Assembly: GCA_030760725.1 (NCBI GenBank)
Contig: JASWHV010000012.1
Coordinates: forward strand, 84,332,968-84,396,967
Direction: 5' to 3'
Length of the DNA stretch: 64,000 nt
From: Neostapfia colusana
Lineage: Eukaryota; Streptophyta; Magnoliopsida; Poales; Poaceae
Positions 53,565-64,000 of the stretch are shown piece after piece; within the stretch, counting starts at the first letter, position 1, and each line of letters begins with the position of its first letter. The notes under the pieces are model-generated. The model was not told the origin of the DNA and ran no database searches. It was given only the letters and a program-made list of their open reading frames with translations. The translations under genes were made by a program, and so were the position numbers.

Positions 53565-54794
53565 TGTCGAAGTGTTCGGTCGACACTTCCCCCGGGCCTG
53601 CACTGGGCAGCCCGCGGAGGTTCTTTTTTCGGAGGGGCTAGTTCCTAGCGGAGAGCTTGCGCAGAAGGACGAGTTAGTGAGAGCTTGACACGGAGAGTTT
53701 TACGTGGTTCAGGCCGCCGGAGCGTAAAACCCTACGTCCACGGTGAGCTATGGAGCTCGCTGTATTGCTTGCTGCTCAGGGCCGGGGGCCTGAGCTTGGG
53801 GGTGAGTTACAGCTTGAGAGTGTATGTCTAGCGTATGAGTCGCAAAATGCGAACCCAGGGGTGCGGATGGCTAGAGTCCCACCCTTGCTATCGACGCCTA
53901 CCCGAGCCTTTTATAGTCCAAGACCCGGGCGGCTTACAAGGGGAGCCGGGACCCGACAGGTGGTCCCGGGAAGATTGTCTATTATCTACCGTATCTGCAG
54001 TTATGCCGGTAGTTGCCTCTGGACGAAGGCTTCTGAGTCTTCAACTTGCCACCCTGACCATGCCGCATGCTAGTCGTAGTGGTTGATGACGGCGCAAGCG
54101 GCATGGGATGTCTTGTCGCGGCGTTTATTGGCTGACAGGTTCTGACACCGCGCGCCAGTCTGTGATGCGACTGGGTGCAACGGCACCTGACAGACGCGTG
54201 CTCCGCGTTTCCGCGTCTTGGGAAGACGCGGGCCTTGAATACCTTGTACGGGCAAGGTGTGGGGCGCCTTTACGCCCGCTGCCTACCGCTCGGAGGCAGG
54301 CAGCACCGTTCTTCTGGCAACGTGGCGGGTCCGGAGCCCTTCTCTGAGGAGAGAGGGGTCCGGCCTGCGGGGCACGTGGAGCCTCCGGACCTCTCCCTGC
54401 GGAGGGGGAGGTCCAGCTTCTGTATGCCACGTGGCGGGCCCGGAGCTCTCCTCTGCGGAGGGGTAGGTCCGGCCCCGCTGGACGCGTGGCATCTTCGGAC
54501 CTCTCTCCCGTGGAGGGGGAGGTCCGGCTTCTGTATGCCACGTGGCGGGTCCGGAGCTCTCCTCTGAGGAGAGGGAGGTCCGACCCCACCGGACGCGTGG
54601 CGCCTTCGGAGCTCTCCCTGCGGAGTGGGAGGTCCGGCTTCTGTATGCCACGTGGCGGGCTCGGAGCTCTCCTCTGAGGAGAGGGAGGTCCGGCCCCGCC
54701 GGACGCGTGGCGCCTTCGGAGCTCTCCTGGCGGAGCTCTCCCCGGAGGCATTTTACCCTGTGCGCGGAGGTACCCCATATCGAGGGTACCGACA
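53565..54794 (-). repeat. 3' LTR of element F (1230 bp)
   Basis: On the minus strand it begins TGTCGGTACC at 54794 and ends CACTTCGACA at 53565. A TATA box lies near 53908-53915 (minus strand). The U3 holds the ~110-bp G-box repeats (about 54318-54756). Confidence 0.94.
54318..54756 (-). repeat. ~110-bp tandem repeats with G-boxes in U3 of F (3' LTR)
   Basis: The motif CACGTGGCGGG recurs at 54428, 54539 and 54649, with a fourth, altered copy near 54318; spacing is 110-111. Most units hold the palindrome GCCACGTGGC, the core G-box bound by plant bZIP and bHLH factors. The same array is in the 5' LTR at about 59958-60395. Confidence 0.88.
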
Positions 54795-56469
54795 GTGGCC
54801 CCCGGGCCCATCTCGGGGGAGATAGAGAGCCCGAGGTGGGACCTTCGTCTCTTCTGATCCGCGCACTTTCTTGTCTTGAGTACTCCCTGTGCTGGCAGGG
54901 TCTTGACGGCTTCGATGTTCAGCCTCTTAGGAGAGGGTGAAGCCTGACATCGGAGCTCGGCCCGGCTGTGGGGGCGGAGGTCCGGAAGTCATCGGAGCTC
55001 AGGCCAGTGACGGGCGTGAGGTCCGGCATCAGCGCTCGCCTCTAAAAGGAGGGCGAGGGCTGGCCTTGGAGCTCGGCCTGGCTGTGGAGGCGGAGTCCGG
55101 AAGTCATCGGAGCTCAGGCCTGCGAAGGGCGTGAGGTCCGGCATCAGCGCTCGCCTCTGAAAGAAGGGCGAGAGCTGGCCTCGGAGCTCGGCCCAGCTGT
55201 GGGGGCGGAGGTCCGGAACTGCTCAGTGGTCCCCCCTTTCCTATCTCTTAGTCTCATTTGGCTTACTGTCCCAGGCCAGAATACGGGGCTTGGGTAATCC
55301 AGTGCGCTTGGTCCCGGAGGTCTGGCCCCAGCCCCAGTCAGGGTGCAACCGCCCGGCCCCCTGGTACTCAGACCGTAGCACCGGGAGGCAGAGTGCGCAT
55401 GCTTTTGGTGCAAGACCGGGCAAAGCAAGGCTCCTGACCCCCCGTTCTAGCGTAGGTATTTTCTCGGAGGAGACCAACTGGCGGTGCAGTACCCTTATAG
55501 AGGGAGATCCAAAAGGCCACCGGGCCTCTGGCAGGTACCCCAAGCACTACCGCCTTCGGCAGGACGGCAAATATCGACTATGCATGAGAGCAGGAAAGAG
55601 GAACCGAGTGTACAATGGACGCACACTGTCTAGAGCGTGGGGAGGTGTTCATATAAATTAATGCGTAATTTAAATAAACACCTAAGTAAGCATGGTGAAC
55701 TTACTGGTGTGGCGTCGGAGCGCCTGTCTTCATGCAGAGCGGGTCATGTGTGGCTTCGTCGTTCGCCGGACACAGGGGGACCCCCATGGCTATATCAGGG
55801 GGAAGCATGGCTTCGGCCCTGCATACCATGTGGAAGGGTAGTTCCCGTGACCCGGCCCTGGGAAGTCCGGCTGGCCCTCGACATGGAGGAGCCGGTATCC
55901 CCCGACGGCTCTGAGTGCGCGTCTGCACCGGTTGTGTGGGTCTGCTTGGCGTGGACTTGGCACGCATTGCATCCCTAACCAGTTTGACGGCGTCCAGGTG
56001 GCTCTCGGTCAGTAGGAGCCATGCCGGGTGGCTTATCTGACCAACGCGTGGGACGATGAGTGTTCCCTGCACTCGCCTCCTTGGACTACTGTGAGCTAGT
56101 CGCAGCCTTCCTCCTGGGTTATGCACTGCAATAGGATGTCGAGGCGCCACGCCAGTAAAGATACCAGCGCGTAGCTCTTAGCCGTCCGCACCACCCGTTC
56201 AGCGGATGCACGTTCATCAGGAAGGATGTCCTTCAAGGAGTCCCGGACCTCCGTGGTCCATGCATCGGGACTACTTGAGCTTCTGGATCTCGAGTGCTGG
56301 GTTGCACGGAGTCCTCAGCGACTCTTACGATCCTTTGGCGGCATCCAGGGCCGCCGGGACTGCCTAGCTTCATGGCACTGGTTCAGCCCCCTTCGCCCGG
56401 CTCGGCGGGCCGGGCTGTGGACCACAGCAATGTCCTCTCGAAGACTCCTTCGTGCACGGGGGCTCTGAT
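54795..56469 (-). other. 3' untranslated and degraded integrase region of element F
   Basis: 54795-54810 is the purine-rich tract side (minus strand GGGCCCGGGGGCCAC). At 54950-55210 lie at least two ~115-bp tandem units shared with E. 55210-55450 matches E 28790-29040. From 55700 to 56470 only weak coding traces remain on the minus strand (for example 55701-56150), possibly decayed integrase; I cannot assign them firmly. Confidence 0.6.
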
Positions 56470-57100
56470 GGAGGTCTTCATTGAGAAGTTGTCAGCTGCG
56501 GCCGTGCCAGCGCGCGGTTCATGGCGCAGGTCCAAGGCGAGGAATTCTTTCTCCAACATCTGCACGTGAAGCAGATAAGCAGCTAGCTGTGGGTCATTGC
56601 AAGGGCATTCACCCTTAACTTGCTTGATAACTAGCTGGGAGTCGCCCTGTGCCAACAACTGGCGAGCGCCCAAAGACAGGACTGTCTTTTAGGCCAAAGA
56701 CGAGTGCTTCATACTCTGCCAAGTTGTTGGTTGCCTTGGAATTGAAACGCACCATGTACCCAGACTGTTCCCCCGATGGCATGAGAAGCAGTACGCCGGC
56801 ACCGGCCCCCTGCTTTGGCGAGGAGCCGTCGAAGAAGAGCGTCCAGTGAGGCCCGGTGAAGACCGGAGCTCGGTATTTTGGTTCACCATCTTCGCGGCCC
56901 CCTGGGTCAGCCTTCGTTGGCGTCCACTCAGCCACGAAGTCAGCCAGTGCTTGGCTCTTGGCTGTCTGACATGGTCGGGAGCTCAGCTTGAACTCTGCCG
57001 TCTTCGGGCTGTCTTCCGGCTTCGGAAGCTGGCTGTGAGTGCCAGCTCCGCCCACCGGCTGCTCTGGCGCACTTGTCCGCCAGGCTGAAGTGCTCAGAGG
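56470..57100 (-). pseudogene. Additional (archaeal-type) RNase H fragment of element F
   Basis: The frame 56615-57154 contains QALADFVAEWTP, then LFFDGSSPKQGAGAGVLL and KATNNLAEYEALVFGL. After a frame change near 56660, 56383-56673 gives LLAQGDSQLVIKQVKGE and AAADNFS. This is the second RNase H (aRNH) that marks the Tat lineage. The catalytic-type Asp and Glu positions (FFDGSS, AEYEAL, GDSQ) are visible, but the frame is broken and the upstream RT is gone. Confidence 0.85.
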
Positions 57101-59146
57101 CGTCGCAGACCTCTTTGGTCGCGAGCTTCTCAAGCATATTCTCGTCTCGGACACTGTCGAAGTGCCACCACCATAGAAGCACTTTGAATATGCGGGATGG
57201 TGTTGCGTACCTGGGAGAACCGCTGGATGAAGGAGCGCAGCGACTCCCCAGGTTGTTACTTGATGGCTTGGAGGTCAAGCTCCGTGCCGGGATGGTTGTA
57301 GGAGCTGCCGAAGTTGGCGATGAACTGCCGGCGGAGCTCTCCCCAGGAAGTTATGGAACCCCGAGGGAGGTTTATGAGCCAAGACCGGGTCGGGCCGGTC
57401 AATGCGTCGGGGAAATAGTTGGCCATGACGGCCTCATCCCCTCCTGCGGCAAGTACGGCGGTGGAGTAGACCTGAAGGAACTCCGCCGGGTTGACGCTGC
57501 TGTCGAACTTTTCGGGCAGGTGCGGCCAAAACCGGAGCCTGGTGTAGCTGGAATCTACCGTGTGCTCACCAACCATTGGCGTGCGCATCAGCGACACGGC
57601 CGGTTGGCCGGAGCGTTGTCCCCGCCGAAGTCGAGGGTTTGCGGCGGCGACGACGAAACGGTCTACCTCGCGAATCCGCTGCTGGGTCGCTGCCTGAGGC
57701 GCGTCCCCAGCAGGCGGATTGAGTAGCAGCGCTACTGAAGACCTGACGCTGGTTGGAGCCTGCATTGCCGGGGTTGGTGCTGCCAGAGCCGGTTGCTGGC
57801 TCCCAGTGCAGGTATCGGTGCCCCGAACGCTTGGTTCGCCGCTGGCACAGTGTGCCCCGGTGTGGGCAAGGCTGCTCCATAGACCGGGGACGCCATTTGC
57901 GGGGCATATGGTTGTGGCATATGCTGCGCGGCGTATGCCTGGGGCAGAGCTCGCGTGGCGAAGATCTGCCCTTCAGGCTGGGTCGAGGCCGACGTCATAC
58001 TGTCGCCAGCCTCTTAGTTGCGACGCCTTTCCCGACGTCGCTCGAAGAACACTCGCATCTTGGCCCAAGTGACATCGCTCCGGCTCTGCCCCCAGGTCCA
58101 TCGACGGAAGCCTGGTGAAGCTGGAGTCCGCCGTCTGCTCGCCAACCATTGGCGTGCGCGTCAGCGGCACGGCCAGTTGGCCGGAGCGTCGTCCCCGCCG
58201 AAGTCGATGGTTTGCGGAGGCGACGACGGGACGGTCTATCTCTCGAATCCACTGCTGGGTCGCTGCCTGAGGCGCGTCCCCAGCAGGCAGATTGCGCAGT
58301 AGCGCTCTTGCTGCAGCTGGCGCACCCCCGCCGGGTACGCCCAGCGCTACTGAAGACCTGACGCTGGTTGGAGCCTGCATTGCCGGGGTCGGCGCTGCCA
58401 GAGCCGGTTGCTGGCTTCCAGTGCAGGTACTGGTGTCGCGAACGCTTGGCTGCGCCTGACACAATGTACCCCGGTATGGGCAAGGTTGCGCCATAGGCCG
58501 GGGACGCCGCTTGCAGAGCACATGGTTGCGGTTTATGCTGTGCGGCGTACGCCTGGGGCAGAGCTCACATAGCGAAGGTCTGCCCTCCAGGCTAGGTCAA
58601 GGCCGACGTCATGTTGTCGCCAGCCTCTTGAGTGCGACGCCTTTCTCGACGTCGCTCGAGGAACACTCGGGCATCTTGTCCCAAGTGGCACCGTTCCAGC
58701 TCTGTCCTCAGGTCCGTCGACGGAAGCTTGGTGGAGCTGGAACCCGCCGTCTGCCCGTCAACTGTTGGCGTGCGCGTCAGCGACACAGCCGGTTGGTCGG
58801 AGCGTCGTACCCGCCGAAGTCAATGGTTTGTGGCAGCGACGACAAGACGGTCTACCTCGCGAATCCACTGCTGGGTCGCTGCCTGAGGCGCGTCCCCAGC
58901 AGGCGGATTGTGCAGTAGCGCCCTTGCTGCGGCTAGCGCACCCCCACCGGGTACGCCCGGCGCTACTGAAGGCCTGACACTGGATGGAGCCTGCATTGCC
59001 GGGGTCGGCGCTGCCAGAGCCGGTTGCTGGCTCCCAGCTTGCCCTGACACACTCCGTCCTGAGTGTGTCATCATGTACTCTCCCCTGGTCACGGTTTGCC
59101 GCGAACGCGGAGGGGGAGAGTTTGCCGCTGAAGGAAGCTTTGTCAT
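57060..59146 (-). pseudogene. gag: gag of element F, disrupted by internal triplication
   Basis: It starts at ATG 59146 (MTKLPSAANSPPP), only 57 bases from the 5' LTR. The N-terminal proline/alanine-rich part is present about three times because of the 617-bp repeats. The capsid region follows once (57256-57560: FDSSVNPAEFLQVYSTAVLAAGG, GSITSWGELRRQFIANF) and a further piece in another frame (EKLATKEVCDASEHFSLADKCARAA) lies just downstream. Several frameshifts and stops break it. The capsid motifs are those of Tat-lineage Gypsy gag. Confidence 0.85.
57530..59038 (-). repeat. ~617-bp tandem repeat, about 2.5 copies, inside gag of F
   Basis: Landmarks recur in three copies: GGAGCCTGCATTGCCGGGGT at about 57753, 58369 and 58986 (spacing 616-617); and CATTGGCGTGCGC-type sequence near 57575, 58147 and 58765. 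The first copy lacks ~45 bp present in the others. The third copy is partial and ends near 59038. Confidence 0.9.
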
Positions 59147-59182
59147 CTTCGTCGGCGGAAACTCGTCGCGCTAGGTGAAAAG

Positions 59183-59203
59183 CCCCCTACATGGCGCGCC
59201 AAA
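59183..59203 (-). other. Putative primer-binding region of element F
   Basis: Directly inside the 5' LTR the minus strand reads TTTGGCGCGCCATGTAGGGG. TGGCGC-type sites next to the LTR are usual in Tat elements; I do not assign the tRNA. Confidence 0.6.
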
Positions 59204-60433
59204 TGTCGAAGTGTTCGGTCGACACTTCCCCCGGGCCTGCACTGGGCAGCCCGCGGAGGTTCTTTTTTCGGAGGGGCTAGTTCCTAGCGGAGAGCTTGCG
59301 CAGATGGACGAGTTAGTGAGAGCATGACATGGAGAGTTTTACGTGGTTCAGGCCGCCGGAGCGTAAAACCCTACGTCCACGGCGAGCTATGGAGCTCGCT
59401 GTATTGCTTGCTGCTCAGGGCCGGGGGCCTGAGCTTGGGGGTGAGTTACAGCTTGAGAGTGTATGGCTAGCGTATGAGTTGCAAAATGCGAACCCAGGGG
59501 TGCGGATGGCTAGAGTCCGACCCTTGCTATCGATGCCTACCCGAGCCTTTTATAGTCCAAGACCCGGGCGGCTTACAAGGGGAGCCGTGAACCGACAGGT
59601 GGTCCCGGGAAGATTGTCTATTATCTACCGTATCTGCAGTTATGCCGGTAGATGCCTCTGGACGAAGGCTTCTGAGTCTTCAACTTGCCGCCCTGCCCAT
59701 GCCGCATGCTAGTCGTAGTGGTTGATGACGGCGCAGGCGGCATGGGATGTCTTGTCACGGCGTTTATTGGCTGACAGGTTCTGACACCGCGCGCCAGTCT
59801 GTGATGCGACTGGGCGCAACGGCACCTGACAGACGCGTGCTCCACGTTTCCGCGTCTTGGGAAGACGCGGGCCTTGAATACCTTGTACGGGCAAGGTGTG
59901 GGGCGCCTTTACGCCCGCTGCCTACCGCTCGGAGGCAGGAAGCACCGTTCTTCTGGCCACGTGGCGGGTCCGGAGCCCTTCTCTGAGGAGAGAGGGGTCC
60001 GGCCTGCGGGGCACGTGGAGCCTCCGGACCTCTCCCTGCGGAGGGGGAGGTCCAGCTTCTGTATGCCACGTGGCGGGCCCGGAGCTCTCCTCTGCGGAGG
60101 GGGAGGTCCGGCCCCGCCGGACGTGTGGCGTCTTCGGACCTCTCTCCCGCGGAGGGGGAGGTCCGGCTTCTGTATGCCACGTGGCGGGCCCGGAGCTCTC
60201 CTCTGAGGAGAGGGAGGTCCGGCCCCGCTGGACGCGTGGCGCCTTCGGAGCTCTCCCTGCGGAGGGGGAGGTCCGGCTTCTGTATGCCACGTGGCGGGCC
60301 CAGAGCTCTCCTCTGAGGAGAGGGAGGTCCAGCCCCGCCGGACGCGTGGCGCCTTCGGAGCTCTCCTGGCGGAGCTCTCCCCGGAGGCATTTTACCCTGT
60401 GCGCGGGGGTACCCCATATCGAGGGTACCGACA
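59204..60433 (-). repeat. 5' LTR of element F (1230 bp)
   Basis: On the minus strand it begins TGTCGGTACC at 60433 and ends CACTTCGACA at 59204. It includes the G-box tandem array (about 59958-60395) and a TATA box at 59554-59547. It is followed on the plus strand by the target copy GTTAT (60434-60438). Confidence 0.94.
59547..59554 (-). promoter_or_regulatory. TATA box in the 5' LTR of element F
   Basis: Minus strand TATAAAAG, about 840 bases downstream of the G-box repeats' first unit in element direction; the same site is conserved in E (45255-45262). Confidence 0.75.
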
Positions 60434-60438
60434 GTTAT

Positions 60439-60479
60439 AGATTCAAAAGGTGAGCTTTTGTTTAACATGTCTAGGTTTG
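60439..60479 (+). pseudogene. Continuation of element G pol between F and H
   Basis: Continues the reading frame broken at 53564 (DSKGELLFNMSRF), showing that F and H are insertions into one Copia pol gene. GTTTG (60475-60479) would be the left target-site copy of H. Confidence 0.85.
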
Positions 60480-63400
60480 TGACACGACCCCATTGATCCT
60501 GTCGAGCCAGGATCACGCTGAGGGGTGCTGCGTTGCACAGCACCGTATAACACACATCAAAGGTACAAAGCGGAAGCAGAAATTTTATTACATAAACAGG
60601 TTTATGAACTTGTTTACATCAAAATAAGTTTAGTCTACACTCGCGGGCGTAGACTAAGCATCAAGTGCACGTTCAGCCCTTGAACGTGTCCTTGCTAGCA
60701 CACACACACACTAACTCTGTGGCGTGCACGACTCCCACTCGACGGGGTTCCCCTCCTGGGGTTCCGTCTCCTCTTCGGGAGTCCCTTCCTTATAGAACCC
60801 TGCAAAAGCTTCAAACACAAGCAGTGAGCACGATGGCTCAGCAAGTCTGACCCGTCTCACCTGAACATGGAACTTCTACATGAGGGTAATGGGTTACATG
60901 AGGTAAAAATCAGTTGCAAGGACTCGCCTAATTAGTAGAACCTTACTTTCAAGTTTTAGCAGCAGGTTGTGGAGAACCTTACGCTAAGGCACATGAGAGA
61001 GCCGCAATCAAACAAGAAACGCATTTCTCTCATGTACTTTACCCAAAGTTGAAAAGAACTTTAGTTAGCTCTAAACTACAGCATATCATTAACAATCAAT
61101 GTCCAGCTTTCAATCAGCAACATTTTAACATGTGACTAGCCTGTTCTTTCTACGTCATGGTACAGTGAACAAGTGGTACTCACCGACCGCGAGGGACGGT
61201 GATTATAATCGATTTACACCTGCAGGGTTACCCGAACAACCCGTCACGTACGCCCGTACTCGATGTTGCCTACAACAACCATCACGGACGCCGTACGCAA
61301 CTACCTTTCACCCGTCAGCCAAATATTGAACCGGTCCCATCGTCCCGAGCAAGAGGTCTCTGCACGCGCATCTCTGTGCCGCTAGCCGATTTACACCTCG
61401 AGCTCTCAACCTACCCTATGATTGACGGGCAATGTCTCAATACCCAGCTACCCGAGTTACATCAGTTTCCCGGTTCCCATATAGCCGGTAGGTCTTCGGT
61501 ACTATTCTAGCTTGTTCAACAGGCCCGCACACGGCTCGGTCCTCAATCGACACAAGCGGAGCTACAGCACACAGGCCCCAAAGTCCTGCTGCCCTTACCC
61601 TCCGCTTGGTCTCGTTTTCTTGCCATGTGTTTCATGTGCTATCACTACCCGAGTCGAGTGCCTTTAGCCTATGCTCGCGAGTAGTTCCAACTACTCGACT
61701 TGTACCGAATCCTACTCTATCCTAGCAATGCAGTAGATAACGGGGTTTGCAATCCTAAACCCAACCCATGGTCCTCTTGGCTATGCAGTGGGGCTTCCAA
61801 ACAAGACTCTAATGCACAGAATAAAGGAAACAAGTATGTGCTCAAAACAATAAAAATTTGTAAAAAGGTTAATGCAAACCGGAGCTTGCCTTGCTGCTCT
61901 TGGTCGTAGGCTAGCTGCTCCTCCGGAGTTACGAAGTCTAGGACTTCGGGTTCCTCCTCGACCTTAGCGACTACATGATGGAAGCAATATATGTATCAAT
62001 TTAAATGCATTTGTATTGATTTTGAAGTTGCAAAGTCTATAACCCCTGCTAGACAGACCTAATAACTGTGAAACTTTTACTGTGGCTTGGTTACAACCTA
62101 AACAGAGACTTGGTCAAGTTTTAGTTGCAGCAAAGCTCATTTGAGCCCTCCACAATTAATTATGTCCTTGACCTTAATTGGAACTCTTAGGGTGTTCTAG
62201 GAATTTTCATGAAACAAACTATGACTTTCTGAAAACTAGATTTTCAGAGGGTTCTAATGGAGTTGGTCTCACTTAATTTGGAAGTTCCTAACTAAAGATA
62301 TGAGCTAAACAATTTCAGAGAAAATTCTGAAAATGTTTCTGAACATTTTCTATTTTCTCTGGAACAGTTTCACTAATCACACCATTAGGTGGATCAAATG
62401 AGCTCAAATGGATCTGAAATTTTTATGGTAGTTCAGGGATATTTTGGTGAACATCCCAGCAAAATTTCAGGATTTTCCTCCAAAGGATTCTCCAGTTAAA
62501 ATTCCTAACAGTTTAAACTTTGAGGAATTAATTCTGGAGAATTAAGGGTTTTCATGAAGTGAAACTTGATCTGCTGGAAAGTACTCGGAGAGCTGAATCC
62601 AGCAAAATTTGGTTCACTCAATTTGGAGCTTTCTAGCCAAAGTTATGAGGATTTGAAATTTGGAAGAATTCTGAAAATTGGGGAAAAGTCTAAACTCTCA
62701 GGGGCCCAGGGGGACACGTGTCAAGCGCGGAGGTGTCCGGCACACCAGAGCTACCACACGTGTCGAGCGCGGAGGTGTCCGGCACACCGGAGCTCACAGG
62801 GTATTTGCGCGCCAGCACAGCCGATCCACGGCCACACCCGATCCCGATTTAAATTCTTCAGCCGCTGACACGTGGGCCAGCCGGCTTCGTCTTCCTCCCG
62901 CCGTTCTCTCGCGCCCGCGCCGCCGACCTCGCCGGAGCAGACTCGGGGCTCGCCAGCTCACCGCTGCCGGACCTCCCATGGTCTGAAACTTGCCGCCAGG
63001 GGGTTGTCGACGTCGAGGAACACGTCGGTGGTGTCAGGTCGGGCTAGGGGTGACTGGAAATAGCTCGGCGACGTGCCGCGGCCTCGGTTGAGGTTCGGCG
63101 CCGTCGACCGTGGGTTCTAACCCGCCAACACCTCGAACAAACGGTCCTACAGCATCAGTGTACCTCTAGGAAGCTCGACAAGGTGTCAAAAGGGTTCAGG
63201 GATGGCGGTAAGTGGGTCGGCACCGTGTGACCGATCGTGCCCGCCATGACCGCCCTCGATCGAGCTCGAAATTCGTCACTCCTAGACAGTTTCACGCTAC
63301 GGATGCAGAAAAGAACTTGATCGCCGGCTAGTCCAGCGTCTATGTGCAAGATTTGATGACCTCCGAAAGATCATAGAGCGTGAATTTAACGAAACCGTAC

Positions 63401-64000
63401 CGGAAGCTCAATTTAAGGTTGCCGGAGCAAAAACTGAGAATTCACCCGCGAGAGTTCACGGTGTGGCTTGAGCTTCAGGTGGAAGCGGTGTGGAGTCCAT
63501 GCGCTCCTGTTGGCGCCCTTGCTCGGCCGTGGAAGTGGTTGCAGCGTGCTGCCCGCGTGAGACCGATCGCCGTCCTTCAGCTAAACTGAGGCGGTCATCA
63601 TTGGTCACGGGAACAGGGGCCGAAACCCGGTGGTCCAGGCGTTGGGAGGGTGGTGCGCGACCTCCGGTGGCTGTCTAGCAACTTAGGAACGAAGGAGATT
63701 GTTTTGCTGGTTTTCCCGATTGAGCAGAGAGCTGCGGCGAGAAACAATGCCGCTGCTCGGGTTTGCCTGCGAGAAGATAAAGCCGACCGACTCCTGCTCA
63801 GTGGAGGCGGTGCCGGTCGCGTGGAAGCATGAGCAAGCCGCCCTGGGCGCCAGCGCGCGGAGAGGAAAGCAGCTGGTGGCGCCGGTAGCTGCTCGGTGGA
63901 ATTTCCCACCGAGACTCTGACTTTGGGTGAAAGTTTCACCTTCTTCCCTCTATGACATGTGGGTCCCACCCGGGGTTTTAACCTCTGAAATTTACTCCTA
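60480..64000 (-). repeat. Element H: A-family LTR, cut by window end
   Basis: Begins TGACACGACCCC on the plus strand, like 10876, and matches the A-family LTR to the window end (64000 corresponds to about 3007 in A's left LTR). It is the 5' LTR of a minus-strand element or a solo LTR; the window does not decide. The stem-loop with an altered loop is at 60825-60840. It is diverged from A's LTRs, especially in the GC-rich block 62700-63900. Frames there have no recognisable domain. Confidence 0.93.
62715..62798. repeat. 42-bp tandem duplication in LTR H
   Basis: CACGTGTC(A/G)AGCGCGGAGG followed by TGTCCGGCACACC occurs at 62715 and 62757, spacing 42. Each copy contains CACGTG. It is absent from the matching place in A's LTRs. 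Confidence 0.8.

Larger units (their letters stand above)
53565..60433 (-). mobile_element. Element F: Tat-lineage Gypsy deletion derivative
   Basis: 6869 bp, minus strand, LTRs 53565-54794 (3') and 59204-60433 (5'), both 1230 bp, flanked by the perfect duplication GTTAT (53560-53564, 60434-60438). Inside, in element order: primer-binding region, gag with an internal ~617-bp triplication, an extra RNase H fragment, a degraded region and a repeat-bearing 3' UTR. Protease, RT and most of integrase are missing, so it could only move with help. LTRs differ at about 35 sites by eye (~2.8%), older than D and slightly older than A. Confidence 0.93.
49411..60479 (+). mobile_element. Element G: Ty1/Copia, Sirevirus type, split by F and cut by H
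   Basis: 5' LTR, primer-binding site, long gag and the start of pol run from ~49411 to 53564; a further 41 bases of the same frame follow at 60439-60479. Element F is inserted at 53564/60439 with a GTTAT duplication, and the A-family LTR H interrupts again at 60480. The rest of pol and the 3' LTR lie beyond the window. A long Gag with coiled-coil and two zinc knuckles is typical of Sireviruses (SIRE/Maximus). Confidence 0.85.

Noticed and set aside
54318..54756. Possible CRISPR-like array
   Set aside because: The regular ~110-bp spacing comes from direct tandem repeats without unique spacers, inside a plant LTR.
59764..60555. 263-codon minus-strand frame over the 5' LTR of F
   Set aside because: It crosses the F/G/H boundaries and the 110-bp repeats; not a conserved protein.

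Overview
The window is plant nuclear DNA made entirely of nested LTR retrotransposons. I found no host gene, tRNA, rRNA or bacterial feature. The mixture of Tekay-type chromoviruses (Ty3/Gypsy) with ~4 kb LTRs, Tat-lineage Gypsy elements with an extra RNase H, and a Sirevirus-type Copia element, plus GC-rich islands in the LTRs, points to a large-genome grass (Poaceae). The species cannot be told from the sequence. Names A to K below are my own labels.

Left third (1-27438). Element A (minus strand, 1-14910) is a Tekay-type chromovirus. Its 3' LTR is cut by the window edge. It has pol (3658-7083), gag (7084-8211) and an unusual additional sense ORF upstream of gag (8485-9429). A sits inside the protease/RT junction of an older relative, element B (minus, 14911-18603, gag-protease remnant). 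B is joined head to head to element C (plus, 18612-27438) through a 932-bp palindrome of truncated LTRs (18142-19073). C is chimeric: its 5' part is B-like and decayed, its 3' part (pol and 3' LTR) is A-like and better preserved.

Middle (27439-45578). A short unassigned stretch and a truncated LTR (K, with a TATA box) abut the 3' end of a Tat-type element E (28774-29554 and 44358-45578). Element D (plus, 29555-44357) lies inside E and is a complete Tekay-type element: two LTRs of 4181 and 4178 bp, a perfect CCGGG target-site duplication, a perfect primer-binding site, a polypurine tract and one uninterrupted 1510-residue gag-pol ORF. By my eye count the LTRs differ at about 33 positions (~0.8%), so D is the youngest and most intact insertion here.

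Right third (45579-64000). An unassigned repeat is followed by LTR fragment I. LTR fragment J sits in I, and a Copia/Sirevirus element G (plus) sits in J. G is split by element F (minus, 53565-60433, TSD GTTAT), a Tat-lineage deletion derivative that lacks reverse transcriptase. G is split again by another A-family LTR (H, 60480 to the window end).

The coding parts work as retrotransposon modules: Gag builds the particle, protease cuts the polyprotein, RT/RNase H copies the RNA from a tRNA primer, integrase inserts the DNA, and the C-terminal chromodomain of A, C and D is expected to direct insertion to marked chromatin. The most interesting non-standard signals are the extra pre-gag ORF of A, splice-acceptor-like sequences directly abutting the start codons of that ORF and of gag in three families, a leader conserved between families, the palindromic B/C junction, and G-box tandem arrays in the U3 of E and F.
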